The notes beneath the pieces are model-generated. The model was not told where the DNA came from and did not search any database. It saw nothing but the letters and a program-made list of their open reading frames with translations. Positions 1 through 8,580 of a DNA stretch of 64,000 bases are shown piece by piece. Both the position numbers and the translations under genes were made by a program. Numbering within the stretch: the stretch's first letter is position 1; each line of letters begins with the position of its first letter. The DNA is from Burkholderia humptydooensis (lineage in GTDB: Bacteria > Pseudomonadota > Gammaproteobacteria > Burkholderiales > Burkholderiaceae), in NCBI RefSeq assembly GCF_001513745.1, contig NZ_CP013381.1:124001-188000 (forward strand), in the 5' to 3' direction.

Positions 1-335
1 CGGTGCCGCAGGAATGGCTGCAGACGATTCGGGAATTCGGTGGCGACATTCGCGAGACGTATGGCGTGCCTGTCGAAGAGATTGGCGAAGGCATCCGCCA
101 CGGCGTGCGGAAGATCAATATCGACACGGACATTCGCCTTGCGATGACGGGCGCGATACGCCGCACGCTCGCGCTGAAGTCTGCCGAGTTCGACGTTCGG
201 CGATTCCTCGCCGACGCGCTCGTCGCAGCGCGCGATTTGTGCCGTTCCCGCTTCGAAGCGTTCGGCAGTGCCGGGCAGGCCTCGAGAATCAAGCCGCTTG
301 CGTTACAAGTGCTGGTCAAGCAATATGGCTACTGA
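1..335 (+). CDS. Class II fructose-bisphosphate aldolase, C-terminal part (gene starts before the window)
   Basis: About 110 C-terminal residues of a class II (zinc) fructose-1,6-bisphosphate aldolase of the CbbA/Fba type, which interconverts fructose-1,6-bisphosphate with glyceraldehyde-3-phosphate and dihydroxyacetone phosphate. The segment [18 protein letters not shown] carries the family's phosphate-binding Asn-Ile-Asp-Thr-Asp stretch, and the rest matches the usual C-terminal helices. The frame is open at the left edge, so the real start lies outside. It is followed 74 bp later by zwf in the same direction, so the two may belong to one central-carbon operon. The cbbA versus fba assignment cannot be made from this fragment. 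Confidence 0.85.
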   Translation, partial: VPQEWLQTIREFGGDIRETYGVPVEEIGEGIRHGVRKINIDTDIRLAMTGAIRRTLALKSAEFDVRRFLADALVAARDLCRSRFEAFGSAGQASRIKPLALQVLVKQYGY

Positions 336-409
336 TACCCAACCAGATATCGGGGCGCGGGGCCGTCAGTGGCTCGTGAGCTGACCGTGGCGCTGATGGG
401 ACAACTGCA

Positions 410-1867
410 ATGAAGACACAGGTGTTGGTGATCTTTGGCGGAACCGGGGATCTTGCCATGCGCAAGCTGCTGCCCGCCTTGTATCGCAATCATAGGGAAA
501 GCGCACTTCCGGACGAGATGCGGATCATCGCAATCGGGCGAGAAAGGCTCGAGCGTCACGCGTACGTGACGAGAGTAAAGGAGGCATTGCGCCTCTTTGC
601 CCCCCCCGACGCCGATTTGGACGATCCGAATTGGACGACGTTCTCGTCGCGACTCGATTTCATTCAGGTGAACGCATTGACGCCCGACGATTACGATCGT
701 CTGGCGAAGGCCGTGAGGGGACTGGCGAAGCCGGCCAGCATCTTCTATCTGGCGACGCCTTCCGATCTGTTCGTGCCGATCTGCAGAGAATTGCAGCGGG
801 CCGGCCTGGTGACAGCCGCGTCGCGGGTCGTGCTCGAGAAGCCGCTGGGGCACGATTTGCAGTCCGCGCAACGAATCAATCGCGAGGTTGGCGCGGTTTT
901 CAATGAATGCCAGATCTACCGGATCGATCACTACCTTGGCAAGGAGGCGGTTCAAAACCTGTTCGCATTGCGATTCGGCAACGGAATATTCGAACCGCTG
1001 TGGAATCGCGACGGCATTCGCGACGTGCGAATCGCGATCGCCGAACAGGTCGGCGTCGAGACGCGCGGTGCCTTCTACGAGCGCAACGGCGCGATGCGGG
1101 ACATGGTGCAGAATCACCTGCTTCAGCTTCTGTGCATCCTGGCGATGGAGCCGCCACTGAGTCTCGACGCGGACGCGGTGCGCGACGAGAAGCTCAAGGT
1201 CTTGCGTGCACTCAAGCCGCTGACGCCGGATGACGTCGCACGACAAACCGTGCGGGGGCAATACACCGCCGGTGAGATGTACGGCACGGCGGTGGCCGGC
1301 TACCTGGACGAGTCGAACATCGAGGCGGGCAGCCGCACCGAAACGTTCGTCGCGCTGAAGGCGGAGCTGAACAACTGGCGTTGGGCTGGCGTGCCGTTCT
1401 ATCTGTACACCGGAAAGCGCCTGGAGTCCCGTGTCGCGGAAGTGGTGGTGAATTTTCGCGACGTGCCGCACTCCGTGTTCGGCTCGCCGGTCGCCGCGCC
1501 TGGGAACAATCGACTCGTGATCCGATTGCAGCCGGATGAGAGCCTCAAGCTCGACTTGATGACAAAAACACCGGGGGATGAGATGAGGATTCGGCCCGTC
1601 AGTTTGAATCTCGAATTTTCCTCAGCATTTGGGGCACGGCGCCGTGACGCTTATGAGCGCCTCGTGCTCGATGTGATCCGAGGGAGGCTGACGCTCTTCA
1701 TGCGAGGGGATGAGCTCGATGCCGCGTGGCAATGGGTCGATCCGATCATTCAGGCCTGGCAAACGCAAGATCGTCCAGAGCCCTATGCGGCGGGCAGCGC
1801 GGGCCCGGCATCCGCGCTGTATTCGCTGATCGAGCGCCGCGCCTGCTCGCGCGTGGCGAAGCGTTGA
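410..1867 (+). CDS. zwf: Glucose-6-phosphate 1-dehydrogenase, C-terminus replaced by IS sequence
   Basis: 485 residues. NAD(P)-dependent oxidation of glucose-6-phosphate to 6-phosphogluconolactone, cytosolic. The N-terminal Rossmann motif FGGTGDLAMRKLLPAL and the substrate-binding motif RIDHYLGKEAVQN (about residues 172-184) are both present. Homology runs to about position 1820 (EPYAAGSAGPASA). The last dozen or so residues (ERRACSRVAKR) are read from the antisense strand of an IS3-family transposase remnant, so the native tail of roughly 10-15 residues is lost. The catalytic core is intact and the protein may still work, but stability could be affected. An upstream aldolase gene points the same way. 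Confidence 0.88.
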   Translation: MKTQVLVIFGGTGDLAMRKLLPALYRNHRESALPDEMRIIAIGRERLERHAYVTRVKEALRLFAPPDADLDDPNWTTFSSRLDFIQVNALTPDDYDRLAKAVRGLAKPASIFYLATPSDLFVPICRELQRAGLVTAASRVVLEKPLGHDLQSAQRINREVGAVFNECQIYRIDHYLGKEAVQNLFALRFGNGIFEPLWNRDGIRDVRIAIAEQVGVETRGAFYERNGAMRDMVQNHLLQLLCILAMEPPLSLDADAVRDEKLKVLRALKPLTPDDVARQTVRGQYTAGEMYGTAVAGYLDESNIEAGSRTETFVALKAELNNWRWAGVPFYLYTGKRLESRVAEVVVNFRDVPHSVFGSPVAAPGNNRLVIRLQPDESLKLDLMTKTPGDEMRIRPVSLNLEFSSAFGARRRDAYERLVLDVIRGRLTLFMRGDELDAAWQWVDPIIQAWQTQDRPEPYAAGSAGPASALYSLIERRACSRVAKR

Positions 1868-2040
1868 TGATAGACCAGTTCGTTCTTCAACGTTCCCCAG
1901 AAGGATTCGATCGGGGCGTTGTCGTAGCAATTGCCGCGGCGGCTCATCGACGCCCGCATGTCGAACTGGCTCACGAGCGCTTGATAGGCCAACGCACAAT
2001 ATTGCGACCCGCGATCGGTGTGGTGACAGAGGGTGTACCG
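1820..2040 (-). mobile_element. IS3-family transposase (OrfB) remnant
   Basis: Minus-strand reading gives HHTDRGSQYCA, then SMSRRGNCYDNAPIESFWGT, then a run ending at EQARRSI: the last two blocks of the DDE integrase core (second Asp and the catalytic Glu) of an IS3-family OrfB. Only about 70 codons survive. There is no OrfA, no N-terminal half and no recognisable inverted repeat. One edge falls inside the end of zwf and the other at the start of the RES-domain gene, so this remnant is the scar of a deletion that brought those two genes together. Confidence 0.8.
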
Positions 2041-2512
2041 GCTGGCCAAAGAGAAGCCCGGGCACTACCGGGCCGACGACCTAAGCGGCAATGGTGCGGC
2101 GCTCGTTGGTGGGCGGTGGAATCCGCGTGGCATGCGCGCGCTCTACACGTGCTGTCACGCGTCGACCGCCGTGCTGGAAGCGCTCGTCCATATGGCCGGG
2201 TTGTTGCCCAAGGGCGGCTATTTTCTGGTGACGCTGGAGGTCCCGGACGCTGCCTATGAGGCAGCGCTCGCGCCGGCGCTGCCGGATGACTGGGCCGAAC
2301 TGACACGCACACCCGATTCGACGGCCGAGATCGGCCGCCAATGGCTCGAGGCGGGCGACCACCTCGCGATGCGCGTGCCTTCCGTGGTCTGTCCGACGGA
2401 CTTCAACCTGCTGCTGAATCCGATGCATCCGGACATGGCGCAAGTCCAGGTCGTCGACAAAGCATTGTTTGCGATGGACCCGCGGCTTTTCGCGGCCTCG
2501 GCCAGGGGATGA
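2033..2512 (+). CDS. RES-domain toxin-like protein without an adjacent antitoxin
   Basis: 159 residues from a GTG start that lies in or beside the IS3 remnant. The core LVGGRWNPRGMRALYTC, then AVLEALVH, then NLLLNP is the RES domain, named for conserved Arg, Glu and Ser residues. Characterised RES toxins degrade NAD+ (for example MbcT), and their gene normally sits directly after a Xre/DUF2384 antitoxin gene. No antitoxin ORF is present upstream; that space is the truncated zwf and IS remnant. The extreme N-terminus (MYRLAKEKPGHY) may be partly rebuilt by the IS junction. The protein is either inactive, weakly expressed, or neutralised by an antitoxin encoded elsewhere. Confidence 0.75.
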   Translation: MYRLAKEKPGHYRADDLSGNGAALVGGRWNPRGMRALYTCCHASTAVLEALVHMAGLLPKGGYFLVTLEVPDAAYEAALAPALPDDWAELTRTPDSTAEIGRQWLEAGDHLAMRVPSVVCPTDFNLLLNPMHPDMAQVQVVDKALFAMDPRLFAASARG

Positions 2513-2752
2513 TCCATCGGAAGGAGTGTGAATCGCGATCCGATGCTCATTCCAGACAGTTCGGCCGCCCCCTCCGATCGGACTGCCGCATGCCGCACAA
2601 TTGACGACGTTCGCTGGGGGAGCTGATTTTCGCGACGACACGGGCTCACGCGCAAGCGGCCGACAACGGACTTGCTTATCCTTGACCATTTCGTCCGCCT
2701 TGGCGAGCGATACCCGGCCCCCATCCTTGTCACGGGGGCCCTATTCCAATCA

Positions 2753-2958
2753 TCAGGGCAGTTTCGCTTTGACGCGCTTGGCTGGTCGGCGCCCAGTTTG
2801 ACCGCGTAATTGCGCTGCCTGCTCGCCAGCCGCCCTCGCCTCCGTTCTCGCGCGCTCGACCTCAGCCTCGGCGCGTTCGATGCGCATCCGCGCATCTTCA
2901 AGCCGCGCACTCAAATCCACCTTCTGCGCGTTGAGTACGGCGACTGATTGCTCGGCCG
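2753..2958 (-). pseudogene. KfrA-like plasmid protein, C-terminal fragment
   Basis: An open minus-strand frame without a start codon ends at the TGA at 2755-2753. It reads as a charged coiled coil (VAVLNAQKVDLSARLEDARM, then ERAEAEVERARTEARAAGEQ) closing with a basic tail RRPAKRVKAKLP. Such Ala/Glu/Arg-rich helices with a basic end are typical of KfrA-like plasmid accessory proteins. Its upstream part is missing: the frame runs directly into dhaL, which lost its own end here. The assignment rests on composition only. The 240 bp between the RES gene and this fragment shows no gene; one hairpin, GGCCCCC/GGGGGCC near 2716-2741, could be a terminator. Confidence 0.45.
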
Positions 2959-3594
2959 CAATGCGCGCTCGACGTTCACATTGACCACCATCGCAGCCGA
3001 TGCTGCACCCGGATCCATGTGTCCGATGCTGCGTTCACCGAGACGCGAAGACCGCCCCCTGGTCGCGACCATCGCGATCGTGGACCCGGCGCCTGCCGTT
3101 GCCGCGTCGCCCGCGCGTGTCATGATCTCGCGCACCGGCAAGCCCGCCGCCACGCCGTGCTCGATCGCCGCCGCAGCGGGCACCCAGGCATCGACCATGG
3201 TCTTTTCGCCGACTTCGGCCCGGCCACGCGAGCGGATGCCTTCGGCCATTGCAATGATCAGGCCCGGCGCCTCGTTCAGCGGCAACGCCTGGCGCGCCCC
3301 GGCAACCTTGGCCGCGCACATGAACGCCGTGGCATAAAGCGGTCCCGACGAAGCGCCAACCGCGTTCAGAAAAGCCTTGGCCGCCGCGTTCAACTGATCC
3401 GCGAGCGTGGCTTCCGCCGACAGCGCCCCGATCGCTTTCGAGGCTGCGGTAAAGCCCTGCTCCATCGCGATACCGTGGTCCGCGTCACCGATCACGCCAT
3501 CGAGCCGGCAAAGTTCGTCGCGCGCCTTTGCAATGGCGTCCGCGAGTTCGCGGAAGAGGCGTGCCATATCGGCGGTCGTCAGCGCGGGCGTCAT
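2911..3594 (-). CDS. dhaL: Dihydroxyacetone kinase subunit DhaL-like (ADP/ATP-binding), C-terminus fused to foreign sequence
   Basis: 227 residues from an ATG preceded by AAGGA six bases upstream. The motif GDADHGIAM supplies the Asp residues that bind Mg-nucleotide in DhaL, and GASSGPLYATAF and AGDAATAGAGSTIAMVA match the family's lid and helix-barrel segments. The family domain ends at about GHMDPGAASAAMVV; the last residues (RPSNQSPYSTRRRWI) come from the adjoining KfrA-like fragment read in another frame. The partner dhaK directly upstream is decayed, so this subunit is probably not functional as a kinase here. Next to eryB/eryC-like genes it may have belonged to an erythrulose kinase rather than a glycerone kinase. 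Confidence 0.82.
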   Translation of the reverse strand: MTPALTTADMARLFRELADAIAKARDELCRLDGVIGDADHGIAMEQGFTAASKAIGALSAEATLADQLNAAAKAFLNAVGASSGPLYATAFMCAAKVAGARQALPLNEAPGLIIAMAEGIRSRGRAEVGEKTMVDAWVPAAAAIEHGVAAGLPVREIMTRAGDAATAGAGSTIAMVATRGRSSRLGERSIGHMDPGAASAAMVVNVNVERALRPSNQSPYSTRRRWI

Positions 3595-4389
3595 GCGATC
3601 CTTTGCTGAAACATCGCGCATTCGCACGGGTGATCGATGAGGCGCCGAAGTTCGTCGTCTAGGTGCATCACGGTGATCGACGCACCCGCCATTTCGAGCG
3701 ACGTGCAAAGCGGTCCGACCAGCGTACGATGCACCACGAGTCCCGCTTCCTTCAGCCGCTGCGCAACGCGGCGGTTGAGGATGTATAGCTCCATGAGCGG
3801 CGTGGAACCGAGCGAGTTCACGAGTACGGCTACGCGATCGCCTTTTGCGGCGCTCATCTCGGCGAGGATTGCGTCCATGATTTCGTCGGTGATGTCGCCG
3901 GCCGTGCGCAGCGCCTCGCGACGCATTCCCGGCTCGCCGTGAATGCCCATGCCGATTTCCATTTCACCAGGCGCGATTTCGAAGTTGGACGACGCGTTTG
4001 TGGCAGCGAGCACGGCGCGAGCGCCACCCCCATCGTGTAGGTGCGCGCATTGGCATGCCGTACATGAACAGCACGCCTGCGCCGCCATGCGTGGCGAGCG
4101 CGGCATCCACGACCGGTTGCGGCGGCGGCGACGCGAAGACGTTGCCGATCACCGCCGCATCGGCTAGCCCCTTGCCGACGAAGCCCAGAAACGTCGGCTC
4201 ATGGCCCGATCCGCCGCCGATGACGAGCGCCACCTTGCCGGCGCGCGGCCCGTTGCGCGCGATGATCGCGCGCGGCGCGCTGTCGTTGCGCGTCAACAGA
4301 TCGCCGTGGGCGGCCATGATGCCTTCCAGCATCTCGTCGACGGCGGCGTCGCCGGCGTTGATGAGTTTCTGCGTCCTCGTGCCGTGCAT
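3591..4389 (-). pseudogene. dhaK: DhaK-like kinase subunit, broken by an internal deletion and frameshift
   Basis: The N-terminal part (frame starting at 4389) contains GGGSGHEPTFLGFVGKGLADA, where Gly-Ser-Gly-His is the substrate-binding region of DhaK, and runs to GAGVLFMYG. It then jumps to ANARTYTMGVALAPCSLP in another frame, so about 70 codons are missing. A further single-base loss near 3983 shifts into the frame that encodes NFEIAPGEMEIGMGIHGEPG and the C-terminus. At about 266 codons in all, it is well short of the roughly 330-residue family. Its start has a good GGAG site and follows eryC by 12 bp. Native function would be phosphorylation of a ketotriose or ketotetrose together with DhaL. 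Confidence 0.85.
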
Positions 4390-4401
4390 CGTCTGATCTC
4401 C

Positions 4402-5334
4402 TCAGATATTCAGATCGGCAACACCGGTATCGAAATACGGCGCCCAGAACGCCACGGATTCGGCGATCTGTTCGACGACCTGCCGGTCGGTCGGCTCGCG
4501 CTCCTTGAACGACAACTCGAGGCAAATCTCGTTGTCGCGTCCACCGCCCTCGCGCAGCGCCTTGATCAGCGGCTCGGGCTGAATGCGGCCGCGCGCGTTG
4601 AACTCGGCGGTGAAAGGACGATGACCACCCTTGTCCATCAGCGACTGCTTGATGTGAATGATCGGCGACACGCGCGGCACGGCGCGCGCCCACGCATACG
4701 GGTCGAAGTCGTCGGGATTGGGGCTGGTGACGTCGCCGTGGTCGATATCGGCCATCATCCACATGGGAATCGCCATGTTTGCGGCGCTCAACTTGTCCTG
4801 CAGCGCCATGCACGCGGCAATGGTCTCGCCGAATTCGCGGCCGATCGACATCGGTTCCCAGAACACGTATTTCAGCCCCGCTGCCTTCGCATGCCCGGCG
4901 ACTTCGGCCCAGCAATCGATCGCAGTCTGAATCAGCGCGTCGCGGCGCGCCGGGTCGTCGAAATCCTTGTACGTGAAGATGGCGAACTGCGTGCCGATGG
5001 AATCGCCGCCCAGGTCGGCGATGATATCCGCGAAGGTCTTGAACCAGCCGACGTAATAGCGGCGCACCTCCGCGTCCGGGTGGCCGAAGTAATTCAGCCG
5101 CCCGTAGGGCCCCGTCATGCCAGACGTGATGCGCACGCCGGTGCGCGTCATCGCCGCGCGCATCTCGCGCGTCAGCCTGCGCGTGATCGCCGCCGGCCAC
5201 GACGGATTGATGAACTCGTGAGTCAACTGCACGTCACGGATCTTCATGTCGTGCGCAATGGCATCGATCAGGTCGCCCGGCTCGGCAAAGCGGTTCACCA
5301 GCGGATTCGTGTTCAGTGCAAGCGTGAATGCCAT
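4402..5334 (-). CDS. eryC: EryC-like tetrulose-phosphate epimerase/isomerase (TIM-barrel, xylose isomerase-like)
   Basis: 310 residues from MAFTLALNTNPLVNRFAEP, chosen because family homology begins there; a longer in-frame start at 5418 adds a poorly conserved Pro/Arg-rich leader. The protein is a sugar-phosphate isomerase/epimerase TIM barrel: VQLTHEFINPSWPAA, YVFWEPMSIGREFG (metal Glu), WMMADIDHGDVTS (metal Asp and His), PIIHIKQSL and ICLELSF (last metal Glu). In erythritol catabolism EryC converts L-erythrulose-1-phosphate to D-erythrulose-4-phosphate. The gene looks intact although eryB upstream and dhaK downstream are damaged. The exact sugar is inferred from context and from the close resemblance to EryC as I recall it. 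Confidence 0.78.
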   Translation of the reverse strand: MAFTLALNTNPLVNRFAEPGDLIDAIAHDMKIRDVQLTHEFINPSWPAAITRRLTREMRAAMTRTGVRITSGMTGPYGRLNYFGHPDAEVRRYYVGWFKTFADIIADLGGDSIGTQFAIFTYKDFDDPARRDALIQTAIDCWAEVAGHAKAAGLKYVFWEPMSIGREFGETIAACMALQDKLSAANMAIPMWMMADIDHGDVTSPNPDDFDPYAWARAVPRVSPIIHIKQSLMDKGGHRPFTAEFNARGRIQPEPLIKALREGGGRDNEICLELSFKEREPTDRQVVEQIAESVAFWAPYFDTGVADLNI

Positions 5335-5377
5335 GTTCGTCTCGTGTCGTGTGGGTTTCGGTGCCGCCTCGCCGCGC

Positions 5378-6247
5378 TTATGCGGATTTCGCGGCCGGGC
5401 CGTCGAGCCAGACTCCAAAGGCGGCCTTTTGCTCGGCGCTCATGTGCAAGCCATGTTTGGTGCGCCGCGTGAGCATGTCGTCGGCCGATTCGGCCCATTC
5501 GTTAGCCATCAGATAACGTGCCTCCGCCTCATAGAAGGTGGGCCCGAACTGCTGCCCCAGACCGGCAAGCGAAGTCGCGCCGTTGATCACCCGGGGCGTG
5601 AGCGTGCCGTGGGTCTGCGCGTAATGGCGCAACAGGTTACGCGGCAGCCATTCGTACTGCGCCTGGAGCTTCGCCATGAAACGCGGCACGTCGGCGCCTT
5701 CGATGTCGCCACCCGGCAGCGTGGCGGCTGCGGTCCAGTCCACGCCCATCTTCGGGAAGGTCGGCTGCAGCTTTTGCAGCGCGTGCTCGGCGAGCTTGCG
5801 GAAGGTGGTGATCTTGCCCCCGAAGACATTCAAGAGCGGCGCACCGCCGGAAACGTCCATATCGAACACGTAGTCGCGCGTTACGGCCGACGGATTGCCC
5901 TTGCCGTCGTCGTAGAGCGGGCGCACGCCGGAGAACGTCTCCACGATGTCCTGCCTGCGCAACGGATGCTCGAAATAGCGGTTCACCGCGCAGAGCAGAT
6001 AGTCGATCTCGTCGTTCGTGATCGCCACCGTTTCCGGGGCTCCGTCCCAGGCGATGTCGGTTGTCCCGATGAGCGCCTTGTCGCCTTCGTATGCGTTGAT
6101 GAAGATCACGCGCTTGTCATGGTTCTGCACGAGGTAGGAATGCGGACCTTCCCAGAACTTCGGCGTGACGAGATGGCTGCCCTTGACGAGCCGCACCTTG
6201 CGTGTCGATTGCGCGCCCGCGCGACCGATCACTTCGGATAGCCGCAC
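5378..6247 (-). pseudogene. EryB/GlpD-like FAD-dependent polyol-phosphate dehydrogenase, N-terminal half missing
   Basis: Only the C-terminal 289 residues or so of a roughly 500-residue GlpD-superfamily dehydrogenase remain: VRLVKGSHLVTPKFWEG, DKRVIFINAYEGDKALIGTT, FSGVRPLYDD and LLNVFGGKITTFRKLAEHAL. The N-terminal FAD-binding GxGxxG half is absent. The frame opens inside an IS110-family remnant (about 6237), which marks the break. EryB normally oxidises erythritol phosphate to erythrulose phosphate and passes electrons to quinones. Gene order eryB-eryC matches the Brucella ery operon, so this is the remains of a tetritol operon separate from the intact polyol operon further right. Confidence 0.8.
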
Positions 6248-6446
6248 GGCCCCACCTCATAGACAGCGCGCACATGTGCAGATTTTGCGAGCAGCCGTTT
6301 GCACAGACCGTCGATCGCAGCTTTCGTCGTTGCGATTTTTCCCATCAGTTCGACCTCACCATTGCCGACGGAATAGGCGACCGTAATAGAATCCTTGTGG
6401 ACGTCCAGTCCCGCATTCGTGTCGAAATTTCCGGGGCATGGCCCAT
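6237..6446 (-). mobile_element. IS110-family transposase, N-terminal remnant
   Basis: Minus-strand reading without a listed start gives NFDTNAGLDVHKDSITVAYS, then GKIATTKAAIDGLCKRLL and RAVYEVGPCGY. Leu-Asp-Val-His-Lys is the first conserved block of the RuvC-like DEDD domain of IS110 transposases, and YEVGPCGY the second. The gene stops abruptly at the eryB-like fragment, so only about 65 codons survive. IS110 elements lack inverted repeats, so the original ends cannot be set. Confidence 0.8.
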
Positions 6447-6610
6447 GCCTATGCCCGTGCAGCTCTGGCAGTAATGCTAACCAGCGTTTGATTCGCTCGG
6501 CAGGCCAGCCACTGCGACACGAAAGTCATACTGACTTACGTTGAAGGCGGCCAAGGCCAGCGATTGCGGTAGTCCCTCGACGGACTGCCCGATTTGCGCA
6601 AGGCCAGCCC
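6447..6610. other. Short non-coding gap with no recognised feature
   Basis: This stretch between the IS110 remnant and the last gene of the polyol operon shows no start codon with ribosome binding site and no family motif on either strand. It probably contains the end of the polyol transcript and the junction with the rearranged DNA to its left; I see no clear hairpin with a T-run. Confidence 0.4.
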
Positions 6611-7663
6611 TTAGCGCGCCTGCTGTAGTCTGAACTTTTCGGCCTCCCAGTCCGCCAGGCTGCGTGCCTCTTCATCGGCGAGGTAGACTGGCTCTGGCGA
6701 TTCGGGCAGGCGAACCAGCACGTCGGCCCAACAGGCGAGCAATTCCTCAGCGGCCTCGCCGACGTCGTCGCGCACAAGCATGCCTCTCCCGGGCAGCGCC
6801 AGACACGGCGGTGCCTCAGCGCCACCACGGCGCTGTACAAGCGCTGAGCGCAATGCCAAGCCTTCCGCGCCTTCCGACAGGGACTCTAGCCCGATGCCGA
6901 GGAATACCACGTGGTCGGGGTACAGCACACCGCACCGTGCGCGACTGAGGTTGAGCACATCAGTAGCCACTGCGTGCGCGCGCGCGTGCAGTGGCAGACG
7001 CCAGCCAGTACCGCTCGCATCGGCCTCCAGCGCGGCCAGATCCGGCTGAGGTGCCGCGCGGACCGGTCGCCTAAGCAGACCGACCACACGTGCCAGCCGC
7101 CGCTCGGCGTCGGCCACTGTGTCGCCACCGACCACCAGGCCGTGGCTGCCAAGCACGAGCACGTCTACCGCCACAGACGCAGTGATGCGCGCCACTGCCA
7201 GAGTGAGGGGCAACCCGGGCCGCTCGTAGGGCACCCAGGCCCATCGCTCGCAAGCCAGTAGGCCAGCAAGGTGCACTGGCGCGTCAGGCTGAACGGCCCA
7301 CGCGATCGCGTCCACCGCGTGCACATGCAACACCGCGGAGTGCGGCATTAGCGCGTGCAGCGTTGTCTCGATCGAGGGGCGCAGCCCTTCGGCTGCACGC
7401 TCGCGCAACAGGGCCGGCCCGACGGGATCGGCCGTTTGCGCCGCTACGCCGCGTCGGACCGCATCGAGCGCCACGGGCACGAACATCGGCCGCCGCAGCG
7501 CATCGCGCAGCCGCAGCCCCGAGGCCTTGACCCAGAGGGTGTCGCCGTCCTTTAGCGAGGTGTTCCCACCGGCAGCCTGGATAAGCGAAGGATCAGCGCC
7601 CAGCCGGGCAGATGCCTCGCACAGCGCCGAGAGGGAATCACAGGGTGAAGAGCGTTCGTTCAT
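6611..7663 (-). CDS. Class II aldolase/adducin-family protein (350 aa), last gene of the polyol operon
   Basis: 350 residues. The family core is visible: QAAGGNTSLKDGDTLWVKAS (phosphate-binding Gly-Asn-Thr-Ser), SAVLHVHAVDAIAWA (zinc His-x-His) and DVLVLGSHGLVVGG (third His). A second half of about 150 residues has no motif I recognise. Class II aldolases of this fold cleave or epimerise sugar 1-phosphates to give dihydroxyacetone phosphate or a tetrose/pentose phosphate. Its ATG overlaps the stop of the upstream HAD gene (ATGA), showing translational coupling. It is one of two such proteins in the operon; the substrate is unknown and probably a ketose phosphate made by the FGGY kinases. Confidence 0.75.
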   Translation of the reverse strand: MNERSSPCDSLSALCEASARLGADPSLIQAAGGNTSLKDGDTLWVKASGLRLRDALRRPMFVPVALDAVRRGVAAQTADPVGPALLRERAAEGLRPSIETTLHALMPHSAVLHVHAVDAIAWAVQPDAPVHLAGLLACERWAWVPYERPGLPLTLAVARITASVAVDVLVLGSHGLVVGGDTVADAERRLARVVGLLRRPVRAAPQPDLAALEADASGTGWRLPLHARAHAVATDVLNLSRARCGVLYPDHVVFLGIGLESLSEGAEGLALRSALVQRRGGAEAPPCLALPGRGMLVRDDVGEAAEELLACWADVLVRLPESPEPVYLADEEARSLADWEAEKFRLQQAR

Positions 7664-8580
7664 GGCGTATTGATCAAAATTGCGCTCGCCGGGCCTTCGG
7701 CCCAGCGCAGGGTGGAAAGCGCCCAGTCAGGGGCACGGGCGCCGCGATGGGCGTCAGCGGTCACGAGCTGGCGCAGCAGGGCGTCGCGTGCGGCATCGGG
7801 CACCGCTTCGGCAAAAGCGCGTCCATGCAGGCCACCGGCGATAAAACAGGTGTCGCAGCCTGCCGCCGCGCCGCCTCCGATGTCATGCGCGAGCGAATCG
7901 CCAATGGCCACGAGGCGCTGCGCGCCCAGGCGCGCGAGCAGCTCGCGGCAGACGTCGTAAATCAGGGGATGCGGTTTGCCGAGCCACACCACTTTGCCGC
8001 CGTCAGCCTCGTAGCGCGAGGCCAGCGCGCCGGCCGAGGGCTCGACGCCACGCTCGGTGAGCCGTTCCAGGTCAGGGTTGGCACAGATCAGCGGCAGAGC
8101 ATGCGGCAAGCCCTCGGCCAGCAGCGGCCACATGCGTGCGGCGGCATCGGGTGCATCAGGCATGCTGGCCAGTAACAGCGCGTCGGCCTCTGCGGGCTTA
8201 GCTGCAGGGCTCCAGTCGAGGCCGTCCAGAGTTGGGGCATCTTCGGGCGGGTGGCCCAACCACAGGCACCGGCCCAGCTGGTCGAAGGGCGCGCGGTCGC
8301 ACCGCCGCAGCATCTGCCACAGCAGTTCGCCCGAAGTGATCAGCGCGTCGTAGTGTTCGGGCGTGACGCCGAAGTGCAACAGCCGCAACGCGTTGGCCTC
8401 GGCACGCTTGCCCGAGTTCGACAGTACAAGCACACGCTTGCCGCGCGCCCTGAGCTCACGCAACGCCTCGGCCGCGCCGGGGTACGGCCGTATGCCGTCA
8501 TGCAGCACACCGAACTGATCGACGATAAACCCGTCGTAGGCTTCATGCAGATTTCCGAGGCCGGCAATCCAGCGCGTCAT
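7660..8580 (-). CDS. HAD-superfamily (subclass IIA) sugar-phosphatase-like protein
   Basis: 306 residues. HAD motif I is DGFIVDQFGVLHDG (nucleophile Asp, here Asp-x-Phe), motif II is VLVLSNSGKR, the lysine motif is WLGKPHPLIY and motif III is LVAIGDSLAHDIGGG. The cap is C2-type, as in NagD-like and TIGR01459-like proteins. The start at 8580 overlaps the stop of the upstream kinase gene (ATGA) and has a GGAGG site; an in-frame start four codons earlier is less likely. In this operon it could dephosphorylate a sugar or polyol phosphate, either as a pathway step or to clear a toxic intermediate. Confidence 0.8.
   Translation of the reverse strand: MTRWIAGLGNLHEAYDGFIVDQFGVLHDGIRPYPGAAEALRELRARGKRVLVLSNSGKRAEANALRLLHFGVTPEHYDALITSGELLWQMLRRCDRAPFDQLGRCLWLGHPPEDAPTLDGLDWSPAAKPAEADALLLASMPDAPDAAARMWPLLAEGLPHALPLICANPDLERLTERGVEPSAGALASRYEADGGKVVWLGKPHPLIYDVCRELLARLGAQRLVAIGDSLAHDIGGGAAAGCDTCFIAGGLHGRAFAEAVPDAARDALLRQLVTADAHRGARAPDWALSTLRWAEGPASAILINTP

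Noticed and set aside
2033..2049. RES protein N-terminus as fully native
   Set aside because: The start codon falls at the IS3 junction and could be created by it, so the native start cannot be claimed.
4201..5472. Long plus-strand open frames antisense to eryC and dhaK
   Set aside because: They lie opposite clear enzyme genes, are Arg/His/Asp-rich without motifs, and are typical shadows in GC-rich DNA.
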